DNA from: Tiliqua scincoides
Taxonomy: Eukaryota; Chordata; Lepidosauria; Squamata; Scincidae
DNA: 64,000 bases
Reading direction: 5' to 3'
Assembly (NCBI RefSeq): GCF_035046505.1
Contig: NC_089822.1
Coordinates: 84,365,659 to 84,429,658 of the forward strand
The position numbers and the translations under genes were made by a program. The notes under the pieces are model-generated. The model searched no databases. It saw only the letters and a list, made by a program, of their open reading frames with translations, and had not been told where the DNA came from. Numbering within the stretch: position 1 is the stretch's first letter; each line of letters opens with the position of its first letter. Below, piece after piece: positions 53,855 to 64,000 of this stretch.

Positions 53855-54479
53855 CTATAGATCAGTTTGTCCCAAAGTCGAATGATGGATGTTCCTGAAA
53901 AGGGTCTTTTTTTGCCACACCAGTTGCTGTGACCATATTAACCAACAAAAGATGCAGCTGCTGAGAAACAAATGCAAGCTGTTGTGGTGCATTCATGGTT
54001 CCTGCCCTATATAATATCACTTGCTTGAGTGGATTAAGTTTGCGTGTCATGATTTTCAATTACATGAATTGGCAGATAATCCATCGACTTTCATCAAGCA
54101 TCTCAAAAGGTATAATGCCTTTTCAGTGTCTTGGAATAGGGTGGGGCAGAGAGGGAATAAGAGGTGCTCTCTATGACTTAACAAGATGTGGATAGTTTGT
54201 AAAAATGAAGACAAGGGCAGCAAAAGAAGTGGAAGGTTCTGCCTCAGGCGAATTAGTTCATGAATTTCAAGGGGAACTAAAGACAAGGTTGCAAAATGGT
54301 AGCAAAATGTTTCAGGGAAGTTATACAGATCCCCAACTATTCCCCCCCCCATGTATCTTTTCTGTGTGGCCTCAGTTGAACTCCCTCCCCACAAACCCTC
54401 CTTAGCTCAGAACCTTCCTCAGAAATAAAATACTTTTTAACCCAGAAAATTTTTTTTTATTTTCTCACCCCGAGGTTAT

Positions 54480-54783
54480 TAATCTATGGAACTCCCTGCC
54501 GCATGATGTGGTAAGATCTGGCCTAGATGCCCTTTAAAAGAGGATTAGACAGATTTCTGGAAGAAAAGTCCATTACAGGCTACAAGCCATGATGGGTATG
54601 TGTGCAACATTCTGGTTTTAGAACACGGTTACCCGAGAATGCCAGTTGCAAGGACATAGCAACAGGATGCAGGTCTCTTGTTGTCTTGTGTGCCCTGAAG
54701 GCATCTGGTGGGCCACTATGAGATACAGGAAGCTGGACTAGATGGGCCTTTGGTCTGATACAGCGGGGCTCTTATGTTCTTAG
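54480..54783 (+). mobile_element. CR1/L2-type LINE 3' end, short
   Basis: Starts within 'ggttattaatctatggaact ccctgccgc' (WNSLP region) and ends gatacagcggggctcttatg ttctta. Confidence 0.8.
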
Positions 54784-54789
54784 CTTTTC

Positions 54790-57500
54790 AGCACAGATGA
54801 AAGACCTGAGGTGAGAAATTTGTGGGTCACTCAGTGGTCAGGGTTGTTGAGGCATGTCTCCGCAGCCAGGAGAAGCTTGGAGGAGCTTTAAAAGTGCCTG
54901 CGAAGAATCCATGAGTTTGTGAAGCATTGATTGCAGACAGCTTACAAACAGGCCGATTAGTTTACATTTTGTCAGAGCTCCACTGTAGAGTCGTCTGAGC
55001 ACGCTCCTTAACTCCAAACGCAGGAGTGCCTCTTAAAACAACGATGAACAGTAGAAAAAGATGCCTGGCAGCAATAGAAGCAGGGTGTTGTGCTGTTGCT
55101 TTATATTGGTGCTGCATTTGTTTTGGATGGTTTTTGAAACTGCAAATGCTTTTCTGTAGTTTCAAACCTGGATTTTATTTTATTTTTTTAGCAATTCAAA
55201 GCAATGTTCAATTCTGTTGCTTTGGGGGGGGGGGGGTGGCACACAGTACTACATAAGCACCTTGTTAACATCTTCAAAAACAGTGGTGTGGCTTGGATTC
55301 TTTCCCCCTTTCAATCAGGCTCTAGGACAAGCTCCAGCTCTTCCTAACAAGCACCTTTCCCAACATTTTACCCCTGACTTTTTACTGCCCAACATTTTAG
55401 CCTCGAGGATCATGGAGCATTCCATGATTTTTGGCTGAAAACCTGCCTTTGCCTTATCTGTGAGATGGACTTATAGGCGGGCATCTATGGTATTTCAGCA
55501 GGCCTGTCCTATTCTGCTGATATGCTCCTCAATGCTGGTAGGGATATTCTCTTCCTTGGGGTTTATCAGTGTAAGCAGAATTTGCTGTAACCCAGACACA
55601 GGGCATACTTGGGGGCGGGTTATGCTTCTTTTATTTAATTTTACAATTGCTTAAAAGCACAAATGAGGATGGATGTGACATGAGCCAGTTTTTACCCTTC
55701 TGTAAAAGAAATTTTATTTCATTAACAGCATTGGTCTCATCATACAAGTGAACTCTTAATTTAATCACACACAGAACTAAAAAGAGGAGATAAATGCATT
55801 CACTTTGACATTACTAAAGCCCATACTTGGAGAATTTGATTGGTGGAGGAAACAGGAAAGAAAACCCAAACAATAGAATCTAACAAATCACTTGCTGAAA
55901 ATAAACATTTACCCTAAAAAAAGTGAAAATAATCCACAGTCTCTGTCTATATCAGTGGGGAAATCGTCCACATACACCGTCACAGACCAAGCAAGAAGCA
56001 TAACTGTGTTCCTTCAGAACCTGTTTCAATATAAAACTATATTCATTTCAAAATTGGAAAAATCTGCACAACAGAAAAGCCAAAACACCCAACCAACCTA
56101 CCCAGTGTTAATACCTGGCATTGTTGGGTTAATTAATGAGTTAGAAAAAAAGGAAAGCATATTTAGATTGCATTTCTATGTCCAAATTTAATAGACTGTT
56201 CATATTTCAGAGACCAGTCGCAATTTAGTCAAAACATGTAAACAGGTGAAACCAGTCTATAACTGGATTCTGATGCAATATCATTCCCTCACTTTGCTAT
56301 TTTCCTGGCGTGGACACTAGAACACCTTAGAAAGTCTGCTAGAGGTATGTGTGTGCCATCAGTATGGTGTCATCCTGAAATACTCTGTGGGACACTTATC
56401 AGGTTCTTTGACTATCCATGCAAGATATGGTCTTAAAGCAAAGTAAATGTGAAACAGGTTTGTAGTAGTGTGGCTTTCTATAGGATAACTCATCAGGAAA
56501 ATGGATCTCTGCTTAGGCCTCATGGACCACCAGTTTTTATCTTGCACCGTGGCGCATTCACACTAGAGGATATCAACACAGCTCTCTGTCAATTTTTACG
56601 GTTCAGATCTCAATTCTATTTACATGAACTGTTTTTGAAAGAACACATTCTCCACTTCTCCAAACCACTGAAAGCAGTGGCAGGATTTTTCCTGAGTAAG
56701 GGTTGAGAATCTGGTTCTAGCATGCATTAAGAAGACATGCTATGATTCTCCTGCACCTCTCTAACACTGCGTCACTGAACTGCGTGATTTGGTGTGTTTG
56801 TTAAGGCTCTTCCATAGTCCTATTGATCTTCTAAAATTGTAGGCTAAGATATTCAGATGGATACAAATCAGCTCCTGTTATTTAATTCCTCTGAGATAAC
56901 ATTAAAACATGTTAAATGCCAGCTTGAGGTGAGAAACCAAGAAGATACCAAGCCTCCAGTTCTCCAAAGTACTAACAGCTTTAATGTGGCATTTGCTGGC
57001 ATAGTGCTGGGGAACTGGGATTTCCAGCTAGATCCAGGAGAAATGAGGCACTGAAGATCAAAAATAGGAGTGATGTTACAGCACAGTTAGAGCACAAGCC
57101 TAAACATATAGCCTAAGTCAGACAATGGCTTGAACTACCCATAATCAGATGGTTAGTGGTGAAGACCTGTTTTGTTTTGTTGCAAGACAGAAAGAAATTA
57201 TTTTCTGAGATTCTGGAAACCCAGACAATCTTTAAGGAATCAAATCTAAAAAAACACCTACAGCACTTGAATTGTCCAGGGACAGATGGAAGAAGTACAT
57301 TAGCTGGACTAAAGAAAGAGGATTTTGACTGGATCCTTCCGATCCGATCTCCTTCCTGGCATTTCTTATGTTAACACCATAAGGTGCACAGTCCCAAACC
57401 ATTGTTTTCATCTGTATTCCACAGACACTTCATAGGATTTAGATGCTTGCATTGTCTAGTTGCTTTACTTGTGTGATATTTCTAATCAAGAAGGCTGCTG
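54790..57500. other. Intergenic, no gene recognised
   Basis: AT-rich, few repeats; a G-run at about 55226-55236. Low repeat content could reflect constraint or an unrecognised 3' UTR. Confidence 0.4.
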
Positions 57501-57503
57501 GGC

Positions 57504-57716
57504 TTATGCCAGGAGAAAGCGGAACAATGCTTTCTCCACATTAGTCCCCATCCTGCTAAACCAATACTGAAGGCCTCCTATTGTACACAGGAACAAGGAA
57601 ATCAACACTAGGAACAGACAAAACTGGGGGGCCAGATCAGAGATTATCATCTTTTCTAATGGCAGAAGGCAAGCATTCACGGTATCTTTAAAGGCTAATG
57701 TGACTAGGCTCACTGC
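57504..57716 (-). CDS. Possible terminal exon encoding hydrophobic spans (unidentified)
   Basis: Minus strand, acceptor aaaggtcttctgcag. It encodes SLVTLAFKDTVNACLLPLEK, then a strong span around CLFLVLISLFLCTIGGLQYW, then SRMGTNVEKALFRFLLA and stop. It could be the TM3-TM4 end of a tetraspan protein or a chance frame in MOB3B 3' sequence. No donor inside it is convincing. Confidence 0.25.
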   Translation of the reverse strand, partial: AVSLVTLAFKDTVNACLLPLEKMIISDLAPQFCLFLVLISLFLCTIGGLQYWFSRMGTNVEKALFRFLLA

Positions 57717-57817
57717 AGAAGACCTTTGCAATGTTAGCCACAATGCACAAGGGAGGGGTTCCGTCACTGCCCATTTTGGCATTCTGACATTTCCAATATG
57801 ATCAGGAACACTGTAAT

Positions 57818-57912
57818 TAACAGTGCAACCCTATGCATGTTTACTTAGCAGTAAGACCCTCCAAGTTAAATGGGGTGTACCTGCAAGATAGTGGCTGTAG
57901 GATTGCAGCCTA
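57818..57912. repeat. Short palindromic repeat P
   Basis: acagtgcaaccctatgcatg tttacttagcagtaagaccc ... tgtaggattgcagcct. Confidence 0.6.
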
Positions 57913-58949
57913 AATAAACTAACTAGAGAAAGTTTAAAAACTAAAACCACTCCCAGGCTGTGATCTGAAGATACCGGGTTTTCCTAATGACTCTTCTGCC
58001 TGCAGCGACTGAGTCCTGTCCCCTGTCCTCCATGGCGGAGGAAGAGTCTGGGAGGCTATGGTTAGGAGTGGTGTAAAATCAAGCTAGACGTTCTCCAGGT
58101 GCTTTGATCCTGCCCAAAACTTGTCAATTCTTGAAATGGCAAAAGTATAATAAGAAAGTATTAAAAGAACCAAAAATAAAAGTCTGTATATTTCAGATCC
58201 ACAGAGTGAAGGTGTATCTAATTTGCAGAAAATGCCCACCTTAGTTGTGGGCGAAATGTTAAGAAATGAAAATCTTCATAGACCATGGCCATTAAGCCCA
58301 AACGGTTTTTGCTGCAATACTGAAGTGCACTTTGTTTGGATGTTTACGGTTCTCATCAAGGCTGAGCTCAGGGAAACTTAGTTCTGCCCATCTGAAGCAG
58401 AAGGCAACCCTGCACAGCACTGATTGGCATCAAATGAACACACCACCAGTATTTTAAATACACAACAGAATGTGGCAGGTCCACAAGTCAGCCTTTGATT
58501 TGGAAACAAGGGTGCCTGGAAGATGAAAGCAAGGGGAAGTGTTCAGAAAGAGGAACAAAAAAAAATGCACTGATTTCCAATTTTAGGTTTATCTGTAGGC
58601 ATCCCAAATTGACAATTTCACAGATTCACTTTAACTTGCAAAGTTGGTGTGGAAACTATATGGGAACAAGAATGAGTTCTTGCATAACTAAAATAACTTC
58701 TTCCAAATTCCCAACATATTCTCATTTGTATCATGCTGTTAGATTTACATATACTGTCCCTTGTATCTCTGTTCTCATCTAGTGGGGTGAGATTCCTAAT
58801 ACAGGTGCTCAAATGGTTCACAAAGAACTGATGGAACAGAAGCAGCAGAAATTCGCAGTTGATCAGGGAAGAAAATACACTCCAGTCTTAATTATATGAT
58901 GGAAGACCTGAGCTGAATTCTGTAGAAGGCAAAACAGTGCATTATATAG

Positions 58950-61762
58950 CCCTCATTTTATTATGTTTTCTAAATTGTGCATTAAATCTATCGTAGTAAA
59001 TACAGCAATACCTTGCACTTTCACCTTGTTAGGGACTAAAACATGGACAAAAGTAAAAAACAGATGAATGTCAAAGCATAGACATATGAAGCTTGCAAAT
59101 GTTATTTTGGCTGGCAAAAAACATAAGTAATGACAGAACACATGCGAATGCATGCCAAACCTAAATAAACAGAAAAAAGAAAAATAAACATAAGAACATC
59201 AACAAATGTCATGAAAGGTTGAATGAAATTGAACAAAAGAGCAAAGGCATGTGGACAAAATTTGAAATGTGGTTATAACTGAAAATGGTGGCGAAAGCAA
59301 AGCAATGAAAGTCGTGGATGAAAGTCAAGGTATTGCTGTTCTGTTAAAAGGCTTAATTACAGTTGCTCATTAATTTGATTGGATAAGATTGGTTGATCAT
59401 TTATTTATTTACTAAGTATAACAGAGAGACCAGTTTGTCAGACTCCAACAAACAGAATAATTCTAACAAGACCTTCATATCATCTTTTTTTTTAAATTAA
59501 GAGAAGACTAGTTAACAAGAGAAAGCAACAAGAAGAGTAAGACATAGAAACAACCACTCCAGTAATTTCCATGTGCAAACTTTCCAACACTGATCTCTTG
59601 CACATGTAAGGAGTATGGATTATGAACAAACCCTGGGACGGACTGGTCAATCTCGACTAATGCCGCCTTAAAGTCACCCTAAATAAACTTCTGGATTTAC
59701 ACCATTAAAACTGACATCACAATCAGGCTGCCAATTTCATGGTAAGTGAAATACGCATAAGAAAGAAAACAAACATTTAGTTTTAAAAAATATTTGAGGC
59801 ACCAGTGGTCTTTGGGAGCATTTACCAGCAAATTGTGGGTGAGTACGCATAAAATATAGAAAGCTGCATAGAGGTGGCCCCAGTATGGAATTTGGTTTTG
59901 TAGTAGAGCTTTGGGTGGCTTTCAGTGGAACCTGCCTATTACACATTGAGCGTGCATTTGTGAGCCCTCTAGGAACACTGTGCATGTCACTATAGTTTCA
60001 ACAACCACAATATGTCTGAGGGGTGCTTCTGACAGTGAGAGACTGACAACTTCCGGCAGATGCCCTTTCATATCTGCACTTCCCCATCGGCCAGAAGTTG
60101 TCAGCGTCTAACCGATTCTAAACTTTTCTTGTTCTCTGTGCTGTCTGCTTTTCCTTCTACAACACCATATTAGTTTCTACCTTTACACACATACATGTAC
60201 ACAAACATCAGGACTTCCAAATTCTGTTAGGCCTGGTCTACGCGTGCAACCCAATGGGATGGTAGACTGGGATAGTACTATTTCCAACTCAAATTTAGTG
60301 ATCACACTGTTGAATATTCCTTCACAGTAAGAAGGAAAACTCAACAAATTAAAAACTAGTAAGGAAAAGGCTGGTTTAATATCCTTCGTCCTCATGTGTT
60401 AGCTAGTGTTTAGTTTTTCAAAAGGACAGGCATTCTAATACAGAAACCTCTCACCTAAAAACCTGGGGGCACAGTCCGTTCTACCGTCTTTCTCTGCCAC
60501 ATACAGACTTTCCCCACCAGCAACTCCCAGTATGAGGCAGCCAACCAGTTTTCATATGCTGTGTGTATAAAGACGGATTTCTTCGTTTGTAAGAGTCAGC
60601 CACACCAGAACCTAGTTGCCAAGGAACATGTCCCAGTTTTTTTCACCTGGGCTCCAGGGAGCATTACTACAGCCAATCTATGAAGGCACAACCCACCATC
60701 CAGGGATGCCCTGTCTCTGCCCCCTTAAGCGATGGTGGCAATGCTCCTGTTTGTGACTGAGAAACTGGAAGTGGGTCGTGATCACTATTTTTAACTTTTC
60801 TGAGGTGTGAGGAACCCTGCAGAGAGGTCTGCAGAGCTCTCCGCACCCCTTTTCCAGTGGGTGGTGCTGGTATAGGTTAGTGCACCCAACCCCCTTCTGT
60901 TCCCAACAGCAGCTCAATCATGTCACTTGCGTCACCGCCATCCCTCCACTGCCCGCAAAGACTTAGAGCAGTTCCCGAACTCCCAGAGAGTTTGAGAACT
61001 GCTGTATTAAGGTCTTCATCTTTACACAACTATAATGGAGGTAGGGAAGAACACACAGCAGGATGTGTAACCAATCACCTGCCTAAGCAGGCATGCCAGT
61101 TTTAAATGGAAAAGTGGCTTGCCTGTTCCTCTGGAGGATCAGTTTCTTCCCAGCCTGTGATGTGGTGGGATTGCAGTCTCAGACATTCATCTCAGTTTCT
61201 GGTTCCAAAATGTATAGTATGTTTGCCTGTTTGGTTTTTCTTTTTTTTTGTAAAGCAAAGGCAAGGCTGATTTTCTTTCTAAGCTGGTTTAGAGGTACAG
61301 AAAGGGCAATCATAAATTCTATGGAGGCTCTTAACACTGTACTGTATCTGCAAACAATGCATGTAATATCACAACTGAGCAACTTTTGTGTCAACAATAA
61401 GTGTAGTTTCAAAAGTACACCTAGAAATCCAAATTGCAGTAAAGCTTTAAGAGTAGGAAGATGGATGGAATGGATAATGTTCAGTCCGAGGAATGTCTCA
61501 ATCATTCAGGGACCGCAGAAAAGGAGTCTCTTCTTCCTTTCTCTCCAAGTAATCCACATCATTTCAAGGAGGTACCTAGCAGCATTTTTAGGGTTAAGAG
61601 CATACGGAATGGTGGGAAGTGTCTGTGAAAGCAATCTTCTGTCCCTGACTTTCCTGCTTTTTATGGATTAACAGGCAGAGGCTGTTGCCCAAGAGGCTAG
61701 AGTGTCCTCTGGTTTTTCAGTTAGCAGGAAATTCCATTTTTCATTCATTTGATGGTGGCTCT
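58950..61762 (-). other. MOB3B: Probable MOB3B 3' UTR
   Basis: Sequence after the MOB3B stop has few transposons. AATAAA signals on the minus strand occur at 58957-58962 and around 59400-59412, so the end is not fixed. The 192-codon + strand frame at 61093-61671 lies antisense to it and resembles nothing known. Confidence 0.45.
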
Positions 61763-61792
61763 TCAGTGACACATCCTGGTTGTCATCTCTTT
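61763..61792 (-). CDS. MOB3B: MOB3B terminal coding exon (nine codons and stop)
   Basis: MOB kinase-activator family member 3B, a scaffold protein of the Hippo/NDR-related MOB family. On the minus strand, acceptor ccttcctttgttttacag is followed by AAA GAG ATG ACA ACC AGG ATG TGT CAC TGA, giving KEMTTRMCH-stop. Human MOB3B ends ...LEPLKEMTSRMCH. The symbol MOB3B rather than 3A/3C follows from position next to TEK. The rest of the gene is beyond base 64000 or in unseen introns; 61793-64000 is its last visible intron. Too short to detect as an open frame. Confidence 0.78.
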   Translation of the reverse strand, partial: KEMTTRMCH

Positions 61793-64000
61793 CTGTAAAA
61801 CAAAGGAAGGAATGAGAAGTCAAAGGTCACTTGCTAAATACGCCACAAGCCTGTGCATTTGTTTCCCTCTGACACCAGGATTCACAACACACTGACATGG
61901 TAATATTCTGTGCTTGCCTATTCCTGGTCACCATCAAGAGCAATGCCAGTCATTTTCCATTTAGCATATTGGTATCAAAATCAGATTTAATGGGTTATTC
62001 ATTTCCTACCTCTTCAAGTAGGAGAAGTCACACTCTATCTAAAGGGTTGGGAGAGTGAAATTACCAACACCGCTATCAATCAGGCAAACGGCATTTCAGG
62101 CTGAAATAATGGGACTCCCAATATGCCATTTAGAGGGCACCAGAGGTCAGTTCGCATGGGAGGGAAGGAGGCAGTCTCTAATACCAATGAATTGCAGTTG
62201 AGTCTCCTTTTAAGCGACTAAAAGAAAATATATATGTGCAAAACTTTGGGTATTTGTAGTATCCACTTTAAAAATTTTATATAATGTTTATAGTGCTATT
62301 GATATGCATGACAATTTACACAGAATGAGAAAGTCATATCTCTGCCCCAAGGGGCTTGCAATGTAAAATCAACAAGAAGGGGACAACTCAGGAAGGGAAG
62401 TAGAGGCAGGGATAAAATGGGGGAAGATTTGTAATTATTTCATTACTGCATCTATACTTCCTGAGGCTTCATTTCAACACCACAAAGAGGACTAGGGAGT
62501 TCTTTGGACACTGAATTCAAATGCATTTTTTCAAAGTTAGTTTCAGTTCTATTTTAAACACAACCAAACCCCAACTATTGAGTTGGACTTATTCCCTGCC
62601 AGTGGTTGGAAGGGAAGAGGCATTTCAGGATTGGTATGCACTTGATTCTTAAAGATGATTGCAGGAGGCCTATGTAACAAGGGAAACACAGCCCACCAAG
62701 GGCTCAATTAAACCTGTAATTAATGCAAAACAAAGGGGTTGTGTCAAGCACATAGGAGGCTACAGTGTTCAGCTTGGTTAAGGAGGTCTAGTTTACACTG
62801 GTTGGGTTTAGATGCAATGCTAAACCACAATTAAAATATTGTTTAGCATTATTAGTGCAAGCAGAAAAGTTAATCATTTTGAAACAACAGTGATTTATTA
62901 TTTTTTCTGAACCCAGCAAATCTCGACTGGTTCTAACATAGTTTGTGAACAAGCGAGGATAACAAACAAGGATCTGTTTAAAAGTACAAACAGAACTGCA
63001 AATGTCTGTCCTCGCACACAAAGGGAAAGGGGAAGCACAGAACCTCAAGATTCATGCTGGTAATGTTAAATCATGGTTTGGCATTATGCCTGAACCAGGT
63101 TATTAACACGGAATCACTACCAATGCAATTCTGTTACAGTGCAGCAGTTACAATACCATGGCAAGCACAAAAGTCGCACATACAGATAGTTTCGTACAGA
63201 TAGAACATTATTTCCATATGTTTCCCAAGTCTTTCCATATGTTCTAGTTACAATGAGCTTAGTTAATTAAAGAGAAAACTAATAATGAAACACCAAGTTC
63301 CCCATTAAATCATTTGTATGATTTGTGTTTACATCAAGACATTTATAACTCCTAATATAAAGGTCTGTGCTCTATGGATCATTCCCCCTATGAACTATTT
63401 TAGTTAGCCCCTGCAGGTAGCTTGCCATTTCCAGGTTGGAAAGTGCATTATAGTCCACTGGCCAAGTTAGGGTGGACTACCTCTTGTCTGGTGGGATTCA
63501 CAGAAAGAATGCTGGATGATGTAGACTTTGGTCTGGTCCAGCAAAGTATTTCTCATGTAAATAATCAACTCACACAAGTTAGCTGCATTCTTGCACTGTA
63601 CTATTAAAACACCACTAATGAACCAATGGGAGTTCATGTAATAATATTATTATTAAGTCTCCCATGCACAACCAAAGACAGTAGCCTTGAGCATCATGCA
63701 ACTATTTTGAGTAACACACTCTCTCTCTTCCCCCTCCTCTCTCCCTCTCTTTTCATTTGCTTTTCCCTTCTGCATTTCCTCACCTGAGATGCCCAACTGT
63801 CTCCTCCTCCAATTCTTTCTTTTAATTTTTTGGTCTTAATGTAGTTTTTATTAGCCTGCAGCCTGACACTTGTTTCTTTTAAATATTTGCACAGGACATT
63901 GTTTTTCACCTAGGTGTTTCATAAATAATAATTGCTGTTATTGTTGGTGTTATATTGTTGACTATAACACCATCAGTAATATAATAGTTAAGACAAATGG
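61793..64000 (-). other. MOB3B last intron (partial)
   Basis: No exon recognised. A fragment at about 62270-62400 (ctgccccaaggggcttgcaa tgtaaaatc) resembles an old CR1/L3-type tail. Confidence 0.5.

Noticed and set aside
61093-61671. 192-codon + strand open frame
   Set aside because: Antisense to the probable MOB3B 3' UTR, no family resemblance, unusual composition for a protein.

Overview
The window is vertebrate nuclear DNA with intron-split genes, long introns and dense transposon fossils. Encoded exons, splice sites and repeats together point to a reptile, most likely a squamate. The pointers are 5S-rRNA-derived and tRNA-derived SINEs, CR1/L2-type LINE 3' ends, many small hAT and Harbinger-like elements, and a very common roughly 90-bp palindromic repeat ending in CAATCC/GGATTG. 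The species call is an inference; no mitochondrial or species-diagnostic sequence is present.

Four conserved genes can be read by joining exons whose splice sites and phases agree. (1) The last six coding exons of TEK (TIE2 receptor tyrosine kinase) lie on the + strand at 1143-9336, running from the catalytic loop to the C-terminal tyrosine tail. (2) A complete NIPSNAP3-type gene lies on the + strand at 16253-29117: six coding exons, 255 codons, starting in a CpG-rich promoter. (3) A complete seven-exon gene on the - strand (50960 down to 37656, 229 codons) encodes a signal peptide, a short ectodomain, one membrane span and a cytoplasmic tail ending in a proline run. It occupies the position and strand that equatorin (EQTN) has in mammals. 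(4) The last coding exon of MOB3B lies on the - strand at 61763-61792, only nine codons and a stop, followed by probable 3' UTR. The order TEK>, NIPSNAP3>, <EQTN-like, <MOB3B matches human 9p21 (TEK, EQTN, MOB3B) with NIPSNAP3 added; in human, NIPSNAP3A/B lie on 9q31 beside ABCA1.

Between the EQTN-like gene and MOB3B, on the same strand, are two unidentified possible exons. The one at 53655-53854 encodes two membrane spans resembling the first half of a CD20/MS4A-like protein. The one at 57504-57716 encodes one or two hydrophobic spans and a stop.

Intergenic and intronic DNA is largely repeat-derived. At least eleven hAT-type elements can be delimited by terminal inverted repeats, six of them with perfect 8-bp target duplications whose central dinucleotide is always TA (a Buster-type signature). 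Some are nested or abut head to tail. One hAT element carries a solo retroviral LTR with a 4-bp target duplication. A family of roughly 180-200 bp MITEs has 3-bp TTA/TAA-type duplications. Two 5S-rRNA-derived SINEs and five LINE 3' ends are also recognisable. The genes are not an operon and have separate jobs: endothelial signalling (TEK), mitochondrial NIPSNAP function, acrosomal or membrane function (EQTN-like), and Hippo/MOB scaffolding (MOB3B).
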